In this document: positions 52,490 to 60,821 of the stretch, one piece after another | How positions within the stretch are numbered: the first letter of the stretch is position 1 | How the letters are laid out: each line of letters opens with the position of its first letter | DNA from: Verrucomicrobiaceae bacterium | GTDB taxonomy: Bacteria > Verrucomicrobiota > Verrucomicrobiia > Verrucomicrobiales > Verrucomicrobiaceae | Length of the DNA stretch: 64,000 nucleotides | Reading direction: 5' to 3' | Assembly: GCA_027490195.1 (NCBI GenBank) | Contig: JAIXYN010000005.1 | Location: 214,129 to 278,128 of the forward strand | Position numbers and translations under genes: made by a program | Notes under the pieces: model-generated | The model's database searches: none | The model's input: the letters and a program-made list of their open reading frames with translations, nothing else | What the model was told of the DNA's origin: nothing

Positions 52490-52987
52490 TCAGGAATCGG
52501 AAATTGCCGCTGGGGCTGGAGTTTCGTTGTAAGCCTGGAGTATTTTCTGAATTTCGACGAGGTAGGCCACGGCCTTGGTCAGATCGTTGTCGAGGTAGTC
52601 GCGCAGGGAGTCCGTTTTGCGCGCCAATGGATCAATGGTGCGGTCGAAATCACGTCCCCAAGCCTTGGTGCGATCCAGCTTAGCCTGGGCCTCCTCCAGC
52701 GTGGCACGGGCTTTCCGTACGGCCATCTGCTGGACGGTGGGATTGTCGATGAACTCGGACATGCGTGCGCTCATGAGCTCCTGCTGCGCCTGATCAAGCT
52801 TCTTCTGCCGCATGCGGATCTGCTGCTGCCAGTAGTTGGGCTGCTCGGTCTGCACCCAGCCGCGCGTCTTTTTCACCGCGTCTTGCACGGAGTCGAGCGC
52901 CTGCCGGGTCTTGTTGATGAAGACAATGAGGGCAACGCGAAAGGACTCGATGGAGTCGAGGTTTGAGATGCGTGCCTGGTCAGCCAT
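52490..52987 (-). CDS. Coiled-coil protein (165 aa) of the type VII-like locus
   Basis: The protein (MADQARISNLDSIESFRVALIVFINKTRQAL) is almost wholly helical with heptad patterns: RQALDSVQDAVKKTRGWVQ, YWQQQIRMRQKKLDQAQQEL, VRKARATLEEAQAKLDRTK, TDSLRDYLDNDLTKAVAYL. No TM or leader is present. It lies 12 bases upstream of the 66-residue gene, and 38 bases after the WXG100 gene. It is likely a scaffold or chaperone of the complex; LxG-like or EspB-like roles are guesses. Confidence 0.7.
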   Translation of the reverse strand: MADQARISNLDSIESFRVALIVFINKTRQALDSVQDAVKKTRGWVQTEQPNYWQQQIRMRQKKLDQAQQELMSARMSEFIDNPTVQQMAVRKARATLEEAQAKLDRTKAWGRDFDRTIDPLARKTDSLRDYLDNDLTKAVAYLVEIQKILQAYNETPAPAAISDS

Positions 52988-53025
52988 GGGTGCTGGGTAC
53001 TAGTTGCTAGATGCTTGATGCTGGA

Positions 53026-53298
53026 TCAGCGCTGGCTGAGGTATTCCTCAATGCGCTGCGCCTTGCGGAGGAGGAAGGGCGTGTGCTGCTCGGACATCTC
53101 CATGAAGCGCTTGATGGCTTTCATGGTGGTGGTGAATTCGGCGGCGAACTTCTCATGCTCGGCGTCCTGCCAGGTCTCGCCGAGGGCGGTGAAGCGGCTC
53201 TGCAGGGAAGCGGAGCGCTGCTGCATCTCCGTGTTGAAGCGTTTCAACTCCTGCGCGAAGCGCCGGACTTCCTCGGGATTCATGATTGCCTGGGCCAT
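53026..53298 (-). CDS. WXG100-family protein (ESAT-6-like)
   Basis: The ATG at 53298 gives 90 residues: MAQAIMNPEEVRRFAQELKR and so on. The length is that of WXG100 proteins (about 100), with two helices broken by the motif ALGETWQDAEHEKFAAEF, in which W43 stands for the WxG/WxD turn (here W-Q-D). The second helix runs to RRKAQRIEEYLSQR-like LLRKAQRIEEYLSQR. There is no leader. WXG100 proteins are dimers exported by, or regulating, FtsK-type EccC/EssC ATPases. A longer open frame to 54021 is antisense to the divergent gene and not used. It heads the four-gene operon. Confidence 0.8.
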   Translation of the reverse strand: MAQAIMNPEEVRRFAQELKRFNTEMQQRSASLQSRFTALGETWQDAEHEKFAAEFTTTMKAIKRFMEMSEQHTPFLLRKAQRIEEYLSQR

Positions 53299-53508
53299 GC
53301 TGCAATGATGAAGTGAGAATGAGGATTGACGAATGGTTTTGAAACGAATTTGGATGGCCCTGTGCCGTGAGCACTCGCGCTCACAGCCACTTTTGTTTGA
53401 TTGCGGAATAATCTCGACACCGCAGAAGGCGAAGTGATAAAACGCTAGCATTCTCCTAGAAGCGGCGCGGATGCAGCACGCCATGCCTCCAATCCGGCAA
53501 CCCTGGCA

Positions 53509-54222
53509 ATGAAGATCTTCAACTACAACACTTCCCATGCATTTGCGCGACCGTCTGTGCAGGGCTGGCTGGTGGTCTTTGTATGCGGCTTTCTCACGGT
53601 GTGCATCATCGGGTCGGTGCTGTGCCTTGCTGTGTGGCTGATTGTCAAAGTCTTGAGACGGCTGCCTGCGGTCCCCCTCCCCGACTGGGATGTGACGGTG
53701 CTTTCTACCGCCGGCGTCATTTTTCAAGTGGCTGCGGTCTTTGGAGCCATGCTGGCAACGGTGATGGTGCTGGATCTGGCGCGGCGCAGGCGGCAGGAGG
53801 CCCGCGTACCGGGGCAGCATCCCATCATCGGTGATTATGAGCACTCGGCGTTTTACAAGACCTGGCATGCAAAGCCGGTGCTGCCGACGGGAAAGCCGGT
53901 GAGACTGAGCGCCTATGGCAGCGGCCCAACGACGGACCAATCGGCGCTGTGGCAGCAGTTCATCGGGAGGTATGATGAACTGATCGACGCCGCCACGCGC
54001 TCGTTGCTGGCGGAGGGTCATCCGCTGGAAGGGTGTGAATCCGTCTCACTGACTCCGAGCGGCATCATGCTGACACAGGAGGGACAGATGCGCCTGGGAT
54101 TCGAGTTTGCCACAGTGCCGGAGAACTTTTGGAAATCGGAAGCGGATGAACCCTACCCGACGGCCAGCTTCACCTCGGCGCTGGAATTGAAGAGCACGGA
54201 GTGGCTGAAGCCGTATGGGTGA
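53509..54222 (+). CDS. Hypothetical two-TM membrane protein, divergent from the type VII-like operon
   Basis: The 237-residue protein has two TM helices (about 19-46, WLVVFVCGFLTVCIIGSVLC; and 66-89, STAGVIFQVAAVFGAMLATV), then a basic patch RRRRQEAR and a soluble domain (about 105-237) with QQFIGRYDELIDAATRSLLA, SLTPSGIMLTQEGQMRLGF and ENFWKSEADEPYPT. I do not recognise the soluble domain. Its start lies 210 bases from that of the WXG100 gene, back to back, so shared regulation is plausible. It might supply the membrane part that the soluble ATPase lacks (inference). Confidence 0.65.
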   Translation: MKIFNYNTSHAFARPSVQGWLVVFVCGFLTVCIIGSVLCLAVWLIVKVLRRLPAVPLPDWDVTVLSTAGVIFQVAAVFGAMLATVMVLDLARRRRQEARVPGQHPIIGDYEHSAFYKTWHAKPVLPTGKPVRLSAYGSGPTTDQSALWQQFIGRYDELIDAATRSLLAEGHPLEGCESVSLTPSGIMLTQEGQMRLGFEFATVPENFWKSEADEPYPTASFTSALELKSTEWLKPYG

Positions 54223-54240
54223 GGGAGTGGGCAGATCCCT

Positions 54241-54430
54241 TTTGGAGTGCGGCTGCGCAACCCTGAAAGGGTGGAGCTGCCGCTTTCGAACGTCTCGTGG
54301 TGCGCGAAGTTTTACAGGCTGGCGGAAGTTCACCCGCTCCCGCCTTCGAATCACCCGTGGTGAGCGTGAATCGATCAGCACGTCAAAAGCGGTAGCTGCG
54401 TTCGTTCCTCACTGCGCAACCGCAGTCCAT
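54241..54430. repeat. REP-1 palindromic element, copy A
   Basis: About 190 bp from TTTGGAGTGCGGCTGCGCAA to ACCGCAGTCCAT. Outer arms (TGGAGTGCGG.../...CCGCAGTCCA) and inner arms (CTGCCGCTTTCGA/TCAAAAGCGGTAG) are inverted repeats. It is joined to copy B by a 21-base spacer. Confidence 0.85.
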
Positions 54431-54451
54431 ATGAGAGGCGTGCGCAGCGTT

Positions 54452-54640
54452 TTTGGAGTGCGGCTGCGCAACCCTGAAAGGGTGGAGCTGCCGCTTTCGA
54501 ACGTCTCGTGGTGCGCGTAGTGTTACAGGCTGGCGAAAGTTCACCGGCTTCCGCCTTCGAATCACCCGTGGTGAGCGTGAGTCGATCAGCACGTCAAAAG
54601 CGGTAACTGCGTTCGTTCCTCACTGCGCGACCGCAGTTCA
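54452..54640. repeat. REP-1 palindromic element, copy B
   Basis: Nearly identical to copy A and in the same orientation. It lies immediately downstream (3') of the REP-1 transposase gene, ending 12 bases from its stop. Confidence 0.85.
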
Positions 54641-54651
54641 ACGGCAGATGA

Positions 54652-55209
54652 TCACCACTCAGGGGCAATGGAATAATCGTCTTCGACTTTAATTTGATCG
54701 TATTTGAAACCGTAGATCGTTTTGATGCGGGATGGCTCGCCCACTTCTTCGAACCATCGCGCCGAGCACCATGGGTAGTCGCGGGCGACTTGGACGAGGC
54801 CGTGATTGACGGCGTTTTGATGAGTGTAGTTCAGGCGAGCGAGATAACTCTCTTCATAGGTGAGGAGTGTCTCGCGAAAGTTGTGCCAGACTTTGCGACC
54901 AGCCATTGCATCCCGATGGTTGATCCAGATGGCGAGCTTGGAATGAAAGTTTTTGATTAGAGTGCCGAGGTTTTCGGGAGCTTTTGCACTAGCGACAAAA
55001 TGGTAGTGATTGGAAAAAACGGCCCAGGCTTCGAGCTGCCACCCGCCGTCTTGCAGGGTCTTCAGCAGGCCGCGCTGAACAATCTCCAGCCGTTCGCTGC
55101 CTTTAAAGTGATGTGCTTTTTGATAAGTGCCCGCCGTGACAAAGTACGTACCGCCCGCTGTAAGGCGATGTGGCGGGGCATGCGGCCATGTAATGATGGT
55201 CTTGGGCAT
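54652..55209 (-). CDS. REP-associated tyrosine transposase (RAYT), REP-1 locus
   Basis: The ATG at 55209 gives 185 residues; 60 extra open codons upstream read through repeat copy C and are not protein-like. It is a Y1/HUH transposase: N-terminal HRLTAGGTYFVTAGTYQ, the HUH motif VFSNHYHFVAS (His68 and His70), helix LGTLIKNFHSKLAIWIN, and the catalytic Tyr in YTHQNAVNHGLV (about 128). RAYTs nick and mobilise REP palindromes rather than themselves. Repeat copies A and B lie on one side and C and D on the other, forming a REPtron. Confidence 0.92.
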   Translation of the reverse strand: MPKTIITWPHAPPHRLTAGGTYFVTAGTYQKAHHFKGSERLEIVQRGLLKTLQDGGWQLEAWAVFSNHYHFVASAKAPENLGTLIKNFHSKLAIWINHRDAMAGRKVWHNFRETLLTYEESYLARLNYTHQNAVNHGLVQVARDYPWCSARWFEEVGEPSRIKTIYGFKYDQIKVEDDYSIAPEW

Positions 55210-55248
55210 GGTAACGATGATCCACAGAGGTAAGCATGAGGCAAGGCA

Positions 55249-55438
55249 TTTGGAGTGCGGCTGCGCAACCCTGAAAGGGTGGAACTGCCGCTTTCGAACG
55301 TCTCGTAGTGCGCGTGGGGTGACGGGCTGGCGGAAGTTCACCGGCTCCCGCCTTCGAACAACCCGTGGTATGCGTAAGGTGATCAGCACATCGAAAGCGG
55401 TAGCTGCGTTCGTTCCTCACTGCGCGACCGCAGTCCAT
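55249..55438. repeat. REP-1 palindromic element, copy C
   Basis: Same unit as copies A and B, about 40 bases upstream of the transposase start. Small changes only (for example GTAGTGCGCGTGGGG). Confidence 0.85.
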
Positions 55439-55459
55439 ATGGGAGGCGTGCGCAGCGTT

Positions 55460-55648
55460 TTTGGAGTGCGGCTGCGCAACCCTGAAAGGGTGGAGCTGCC
55501 GCTTTCGAGTGTCTCGTGGTGCGCGTGGGGTGACGGGGTGGCGGAAGGCCACCGGCTCCCGCCTTCGAACAACCCGTGGTATGCGTAAGGTGATCAGCAC
55601 GTCGAAAGCGGTAGCTGCGTTCGTTCCTCACTGCGCGACCGCAGTCCA
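55460..55648. repeat. REP-1 palindromic element, copy D
   Basis: Joined to copy C by the same 21-base spacer type (GGAGGCGTGCGCAGCGT) that joins A to B, so the pair A-B and the pair C-D are copies of one dimer. It ends 15 bases before the DUF1549/1553 stop. Confidence 0.85.
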
Positions 55649-55663
55649 TATCAAACACCGCGC

Positions 55664-58372
55664 CTAGTCCACATACAGCAGCGCATTGGAGCTGAGCAAC
55701 GCGTGGCACAAAGCCGTAAGCCCGAGGAATGCGGGAGCAGCGGGGGTTTTGGAGGCGGCACCAAGCTGGACTTCGAGGGGCGTTGGATTGGCCTTGTAGT
55801 ACTCGGTCTGGGCCTGCACGAATTCGACGCTCTGCTGCACGTCGGATTCTGAGGGGACTTTGCCATCGACGAGCTTGAAGGCGTAGCGCACCTGATCGGC
55901 GGTGTCTTTGCCGCCTTCGCTCTGCACGCGCTGGGCGAACTGCTGGGCATGCACGCGCATGGTGGTGCTGTTCATGAGCAGGAGGCTCTGCGGGCTGACG
56001 GTGGTGACGGTGCGAATGTCGCAACTGGGCTCCATGATGGGGGCGTCAAAGGTGGCGAACATTTCGAGCTGACGTGAGCGGCGGGCCTGCACGTAGATGC
56101 TGCGGCGGAACTCGGCGCCGTTGAGCGGAATGACTTTGCCGGAGGGACGGCCTGCGGTGTCGGTGGTGTCGATGCCAATGACCACCTGTCCTTCTTCGTT
56201 GAACATGACGGGCACGGGCGCGCCACCGACCTGGGGATTGAGCTTGCCGCTGACGGCGAGGAGGCTGTCGCGCAGGATCTCGGCCTCCAGGCGGCGCACG
56301 CTCATGCGGCTGAGGTAGGAGTTATCGGGGTCGATGCGATCACGTGTGGCATCCCGCGTGGAGGTCTGGCGGTAGGTGCGGGAGGTCATGATCTGGCGGT
56401 GGAGTTGCTTCAAGCTCCAGCCGCGTGCCATGAAATCGGTGGCCAGCCAGTCGAGGAGTTCGGGGTGCGTGGGCAGGCTGCCAAGGAGGCCGAAGTCTCC
56501 GGGGCTGGCGACGATGCCTTTGCCGAAGTGATGCATCCACACGCGGTTCACCATGACGCGGGCCACGAGGGGGTGCTTGCCATCGGTGAGTTCATTGGCC
56601 AGGGCGAGGCGGCGGCCGGTGGTGGGCAGCGCGGCGTTTTTCTCGGGGATCTCGATCTTGCGGAAGGCGGCGAGGACGGTGAGATCGCTGGGCTTCACCT
56701 GCTCTTTGGGTTGGTCAAACTGGCCACGATTGAAGATGAAGGTGGCGGGCACGGCCTCGGGCTTTTTGGGGAGCTCGGTGAAGGCGTGGAGGAATTCCTG
56801 CTTGGGCTTGGTGGCGCGCACGGCGGTCGCCTCGTCCGTCATCTTCTTCAAGGTGTCGGCGTGCTTGGTCTTGTAGGTGGTGTCGTAGAGATACAGCGAG
56901 CCGGAGCTGAGCTGGTTCACGCGAGGCCAGGCTTTGAGGAGCTTGGTTTGATCTGCGGTGCGCTTTTTGACCTCCGTGCGGTAGGCGGTGCGCAGCGCAG
57001 CGCGGTCGGCCTCTGGGGCTTTGGCGAGTTCTTTCTCCAGCACTTCGGTGATGAACTCCTCGGCTTTGGCGAGGCGTGCGGTGTCGAGCTTCTTGGCCTC
57101 GGCTTCGATCTTGGCGGATTCGGCGATCTCCTTTTCTGTCAGCAGCGAGACGAGGCGGCCGCCGGGTGCGCGCCAGGACTTGGTGTCAAAGCCGGGCTCA
57201 AACACGGCGCGCAGGCGGTAGTAGTCGGCCTGGGAAATGGGATCGTAACGGTGATCATGGCACTGCGCGCAGCCGATGGTGAGGCCGTAGAGAGAGGTGC
57301 CCACCATCTTGAGGGTGTCGGCAATGTTCGCGTTTTGCGTGGCGGCATCGTTCTTCTCTGCGGTACCATTAGGCGACATGCGCAGGAAGCCGGTGGCGGC
57401 GAGTTTTTCGATGGCGTCTGCGGAGAGATCTTTGTACGGCTGCGGCACCATTTCATCACCTGCGAGCTGCTCGCGCACGAACTGATCGAAGGGCTTGTCT
57501 TTGTTGAAGGCGTTGATGACGTAGTCGCGGTACTTCCATGACCAGGGGCGCTCGATGTCGCGTTCGCCAAAGCCTTCGCTGTCGGCGTAGCCGGCGGTAT
57601 CGAGCCAGTGGCGGCCCCAGCGTTCGCCGTAGTGCGGTGAGGCGAGGAGGCGATCCACTAGATTCTGGATGCTGGATTCTGGATGCTTGATGTAAGCGGC
57701 GACGAATTCGTCCACCTCGGCAGGCGTGGGTGGCAGGCCGATGAGATCAAAGCTGGCGCGGCGGATGAAGGTGACGGGGTCGGCTTCGGGCGAGAAGGAG
57801 AGGCCTTTTTCGCTGAGCTTGGCGGCGATGAAGGCGTCGATGCCGAGTTGAAAGTTTAAAGTTTCAGGATTCAAGTTGGCTGCCTGCGGTGCGCTCTGGG
57901 AACTTGAAACTTGAGACTTGAAACTTGGAACTGCCGGCTTGGCGATGGGCTGCAGCGACCACCAGGCGCGCTCTTCATCCGTGAAAGCGTGCTCAGGCCC
58001 GAGCTTCTCCGGCTCGGGGCGTGCGGTCTTGGCCCCCTGCGCCACCCAGGCTTCGAGGGTGGCGATATCCTGATCCTTGAGCTTCGTTTTGCCTTTGGGC
58101 ATCTCGCCTTTTTTGACGAGGTCGATGAGATGGCTCTCGGCCACTTTGCCGGGGACGATCACGGGGCCGTCCTTGCCGCCTTTGAGGATGTAGCGCGCGA
58201 GGCGCACATCCAGCCCGCCCTTCATTTCGCCTTCTTCGCCATGGCATTGAAAGCAGTGCGTTTTCAGGATGGGGCGCACGTCTTTTTCAAACATCACGGG
58301 TGCCGCCGCAGCCCAGGCGGGCGCGGCTACCAGCAGCACGAGGGCGAGATGTGAATGGGAGCGGCTTGTCAT
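55664..58372 (-). CDS. DUF1549/DUF1553 protein with cytochrome c domain (PSCyt1-PSD1 type)
   Basis: The ATG at 58372 gives 902 residues with a signal peptide (SHSHLALVLLVAAPAWAAAA). A cytochrome domain (PSCyt1) holds CFQCH near residue 40. DUF1549 follows with FIRRASFDLIGLPPTPAEVD, and a second CAQCHDHRYDPISQADYY appears near 390. DUF1553 forms the C-terminal half (LANELTDGKHPLVARVMVNR, VWMHHFGKGIV, MTSRTYRQTS, RRLEAEILRDSLLAVSG). Two in-frame low-complexity repeats are encoded inside it (57661-57695 and 57848-57930). Role unknown; such exported haem proteins are hallmarks of Planctomycetes and Verrucomicrobia and are often linked to polysaccharide use. Confidence 0.92.
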   Translation of the reverse strand: MTSRSHSHLALVLLVAAPAWAAAAPVMFEKDVRPILKTHCFQCHGEEGEMKGGLDVRLARYILKGGKDGPVIVPGKVAESHLIDLVKKGEMPKGKTKLKDQDIATLEAWVAQGAKTARPEPEKLGPEHAFTDEERAWWSLQPIAKPAVPSFKSQVSSSQSAPQAANLNPETLNFQLGIDAFIAAKLSEKGLSFSPEADPVTFIRRASFDLIGLPPTPAEVDEFVAAYIKHPESSIQNLVDRLLASPHYGERWGRHWLDTAGYADSEGFGERDIERPWSWKYRDYVINAFNKDKPFDQFVREQLAGDEMVPQPYKDLSADAIEKLAATGFLRMSPNGTAEKNDAATQNANIADTLKMVGTSLYGLTIGCAQCHDHRYDPISQADYYRLRAVFEPGFDTKSWRAPGGRLVSLLTEKEIAESAKIEAEAKKLDTARLAKAEEFITEVLEKELAKAPEADRAALRTAYRTEVKKRTADQTKLLKAWPRVNQLSSGSLYLYDTTYKTKHADTLKKMTDEATAVRATKPKQEFLHAFTELPKKPEAVPATFIFNRGQFDQPKEQVKPSDLTVLAAFRKIEIPEKNAALPTTGRRLALANELTDGKHPLVARVMVNRVWMHHFGKGIVASPGDFGLLGSLPTHPELLDWLATDFMARGWSLKQLHRQIMTSRTYRQTSTRDATRDRIDPDNSYLSRMSVRRLEAEILRDSLLAVSGKLNPQVGGAPVPVMFNEEGQVVIGIDTTDTAGRPSGKVIPLNGAEFRRSIYVQARRSRQLEMFATFDAPIMEPSCDIRTVTTVSPQSLLLMNSTTMRVHAQQFAQRVQSEGGKDTADQVRYAFKLVDGKVPSESDVQQSVEFVQAQTEYYKANPTPLEVQLGAASKTPAAPAFLGLTALCHALLSSNALLYVD
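57661..57695. repeat. In-frame GGATGCT/GATTCTGG low-complexity repeat
   Basis: Alternating GATTCTGGATGCT units, read on the minus strand as HPESSIQ within the DUF1549 region. Similar GATGCTTGATGCTGGAT sequence occurs in the non-coding gap at 52993-53030. Confidence 0.5.
57848..57930. repeat. In-frame GAAACTTGA-type repeat
   Basis: Repeated AACTTGAAACTTGAGACTTG units on one side and AAGTTTAAAGTTTCAGGATT on the other, read on the minus strand as a Ser/Gln-rich insert (FKSQVSSSQ, NPETLNFQL). It looks like inserted repeat DNA kept in frame. Confidence 0.55.
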
Positions 58373-58452
58373 GGGTGAAATTACGGGGTGCTGCGCTTCG
58401 CTCTTGCATCGCGGTCTCAAAGCGGATGTCATGGGGCGAGCGAGCGTTTTTT

Positions 58453-59049
58453 ATGCCAGCCCCTTCCATCATCGCCCGACCCGTGCCGACCTACTGGCTG
58501 AGCTATCTCCTGGTCATGCCGGTGGCGGGTTTCATCTGTGAGATGTTCCTCCTCGGCCTTGGCGGCCTGCTGGATTTCAAGCCCACCGGCGCTCAACTGC
58601 TCGGCGGCTGGGCCATCACGACGGCGCTCATCACCTTGTTTGCGCTAAACATCGAACGGCGGAAGCCGCACTTTGAGCTGACAGATTCCACGCTGAGCAT
58701 TGGTCGTGGCAGCTATGCCACGGTGATTCCGCTGGTAGAGATTGAATCCGCCGTGTTTGGTCTGCCGGAATTCACGCCGTGGTGGTTTCGCATGATGCTG
58801 TGGGCGAGCCAACGCGAGCACGATTTCATTTCCGAGGCACGGGCGAACTCCTTATTCATCCGCTTTGGTGAGGGCCGCTACGTGCCGATCTGCCTCTACT
58901 ACACCTGGATGCAAAATGGGCGTGATCTGATGGAAGCGCTGCGTGGGCGGCTGAGCCACAAACTCGTGGGCGCTGAGAGCTACACGGCAGCGGAGGTGAA
59001 GGCGCTGGGGCTGGCGAAGTTTAACCAGGTGGGTGAGGTGCGTGGGTGA
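58453..59049 (+). CDS. Hypothetical membrane protein (198 aa)
   Basis: The ATG at 58453 gives MPAPSIIARPVPTYWLSYLL; the frame upstream is antisense to the DUF1549 gene. Two TM helices (about 14-38 and 48-66, WAITTALITLFALNI) are followed by a PH-like (bPH) domain: RRKPHFELTDSTLSIGRGSY, VIPLVEIESAVFGLPEF, ANSLFIRFGEGRYVPICLYY. The fold suggestion comes from strand pattern only. Its start is 80 bases from that of the DUF1549/1553 gene, back to back. Function unknown. Confidence 0.65.
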   Translation: MPAPSIIARPVPTYWLSYLLVMPVAGFICEMFLLGLGGLLDFKPTGAQLLGGWAITTALITLFALNIERRKPHFELTDSTLSIGRGSYATVIPLVEIESAVFGLPEFTPWWFRMMLWASQREHDFISEARANSLFIRFGEGRYVPICLYYTWMQNGRDLMEALRGRLSHKLVGAESYTAAEVKALGLAKFNQVGEVRG

Positions 59050-59126
59050 TGCAGGCATGCTCATTTCCCATCGGGTGCGATGGAACGTTCGAGTTTGCCG
59101 CAGAGAGGCGGAGAATGGAATCAGTA

Positions 59127-59259
59127 CTGGGAGCGCCGGTTTTTAACCGGCTCTGGAAACCTCCGCCATGCAAACGAGCACCGTGTTGCTTGTGCGCTTC
59201 TTTCCGTGGCGAAGCCGCAAGGACGCTCGCCAGAGCCGATAAAATATCGGCGCTCCCAG
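59127..59259. repeat. REP-2 palindromic element, copy 1
   Basis: Runs from CTGGGAGCGCCGGTTTTTAA to CGATAAAATATCGGCGCTCC(CAG). Outer arms CTGGGAGCGCCG/CGGCGCTCCCAG pair, with hairpins CCGGTTTTTAACCGG and CCGATAAAATATCGG inside. The middle is variable. Confidence 0.88.
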
Positions 59260-59295
59260 CCATGAGCAAAGCCCGGCGCGGAGCAACATTCCGTA

Positions 59296-59429
59296 CTGGG
59301 AGCGCCGGTTTTTAACCGGCTCTGGGAAGCTCCGCCATGCGAACAAGCGCCGCATTGCCAGGGAGTCAAACTCCTCGTCGAAGCCGAGGGAACGCTCACC
59401 CAGAGCCGATAAAATATCGGCGCTCCCAG
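59296..59429. repeat. REP-2 palindromic element, copy 2
   Basis: Same ends and inner hairpins as copy 1; the middle differs by several bases. Confidence 0.88.
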
Positions 59430-59465
59430 CCCTGAGCAAAGCCCGACGCGGAGCGGCATTCTGTA

Positions 59466-59617
59466 CTGGGAGCGCCGGTTTTTAACCGGCTCTGGAAAGC
59501 TCCGCCATGCGAACAAGCGCCGTGTTTCTTGTGCGCTTCTTTCCATGGCGAAGGTCCAGGGGCGCTCGCCCAGAGCCGATGCTGCGAAGCCGCGAAGCGA
59601 AACATCGACGCTCCCAG
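59466..59617. repeat. REP-2 palindromic element, copy 3 (variant)
   Basis: The right arm is altered: the GATAAAATATC hairpin is replaced by GATGCTGCGAAG...CATC, before the closing ACGCTCCCAG. It lies downstream (3') of the REP-2 transposase stop. Confidence 0.85.
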
Positions 59618-59672
59618 CGATGACTTCGAAAGCGCGGTTCGCTTTGCGCCTGCTTTCCATAAGGAACGCCGC

Positions 59673-60254
59673 TTATTTCCTGCTCGCGCTGCTCCATCGC
59701 CAGTCCTTGGCTTCAGCACACAGTCCAGCCGTCACGGGATTTTGTTCAATGTATCGCGTCACCTTGGCCAGATGATCGCCGTCTCGGATATAGCGGTCAT
59801 GATAGTCGCGCTGCCAGACGGTGCCGGTGCGCCCAAGATGCGCATTGATGCTCTTGGCGGTCCAAGTCTTCCATGAATGCACGATGCCGCCCAGAGGCCA
59901 GTCTTCCTGCGTCTCGATCAGGACATGCACATGATTGGGCATGATGGCCCACGCAAGCAACCGGTAGCGTGTGGAGTCGAAATGCAGCAGGGCGTCCTCC
60001 ATGATACGTGCCATCGTCTCCTCACGCAGCCAGCACGCGCCGTGCCCTGCATCAATCCAGGACTCCATGCGCCTCTTTCTTTCCATGTCGCGCACGAGCT
60101 CGGTTTCATGCGCCAGTTCCAATTCCCAGCGCTGAAGCTTCTCGGCCGGCAGAGCATCCGCGAGGCGAAAGGTGATCGCCTGGATCAAGCCGGGCTGGTC
60201 AAAGTGTGGCAAGTAATCGCGAGAGTACCAGCCACGATGAGATCCGTGAAGCAT
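59673..60254 (-). CDS. REP-associated tyrosine transposase (RAYT), REP-2 locus
   Basis: The 193-residue protein starts MLHGSHRGWYSRDYLPHFDQ and belongs to the RAYT/Y1 family: PGLIQAITFRLADALPAE, the HUH motif AIMPNHVHVLIE (His108 and His110), WQRDYHDRYIRDGDHL, and catalytic Tyr168 in RYIEQNPVTAGL. It differs widely from the REP-1 transposase, so the two were acquired separately. Three copies of the palindrome lie on its 3' side and four on its 5' side. Confidence 0.93.
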   Translation of the reverse strand: MLHGSHRGWYSRDYLPHFDQPGLIQAITFRLADALPAEKLQRWELELAHETELVRDMERKRRMESWIDAGHGACWLREETMARIMEDALLHFDSTRYRLLAWAIMPNHVHVLIETQEDWPLGGIVHSWKTWTAKSINAHLGRTGTVWQRDYHDRYIRDGDHLAKVTRYIEQNPVTAGLCAEAKDWRWSSASRK

Positions 60255-60311
60255 CGGCCATGGATGCCGCTGGAGGCAAGGTTTTCAACTGGCTTTGGCA
60301 TCAGCTCCGTA

Positions 60312-60448
60312 CTGGGAGCGCCGGTTTTTAACCGGCTCTGGGAAGAGCTCCGCCATGCGAACGAGCGCCGCATTTCCAGCGAGTCTCATACCACCTCGAA
60401 GCCACAAGAGACGCTCGCCCAGAGCCGATAAAATATCGGCGCTCCCAG
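60312..60448. repeat. REP-2 palindromic element, copy 4
   Basis: First copy upstream of the transposase start (58 bases away); the same arms and hairpins. Confidence 0.88.
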
Positions 60449-60484
60449 CCATGAGCGAAGCCCTACGCGTAGCGGCATTCTGTA

Positions 60485-60616
60485 CTGGGAGCGCCGGTTT
60501 TTAACCGGCTCTGGGAAGCTCCGCAGCAAAGGAAGCGCAGCATTTCCAGCGAGTCTCATACCACCTCGAAGCCACAGGGACGTTCGCCAGAGCCGATAAA
60601 ATATCGGCGCTCCCAG
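60485..60616. repeat. REP-2 palindromic element, copy 5
   Basis: Same unit; the middle shares GCGAGTCTCATACCACCTCG with copies 4, 6 and 7. Confidence 0.88.
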
Positions 60617-60652
60617 CCAAGAGCGAAGCCCGACGCGGAGCGGCATTCTGGA

Positions 60653-60785
60653 CTGGGAGCGCCGGTTTTTAACCGGCTCTGGGAAGCTCCGCCATGCGAA
60701 CAAGCGCCGCATTTCCAGCGAGTCTCATACCACCTCAAAGCCACAGGAACGCTCGCCAGAGCCGATAAAATATCGGCACTCCCAG
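60653..60785. repeat. REP-2 palindromic element, copy 6
   Basis: Same unit, with one change in the right arm (GGCACTCCCAG). Confidence 0.88.
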
Positions 60786-60821
60786 CCCTGAGCCAAGCCC
60801 GGCGCGGAGCGACATTCTGCG

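Noticed and set aside
53026..54021. 331-residue extension of the WXG100 protein
   Set aside because: Its first 240 residues are antisense to the divergent two-TM gene and basic/low-complexity; the ATG at 53298 gives a normal WXG100 length.
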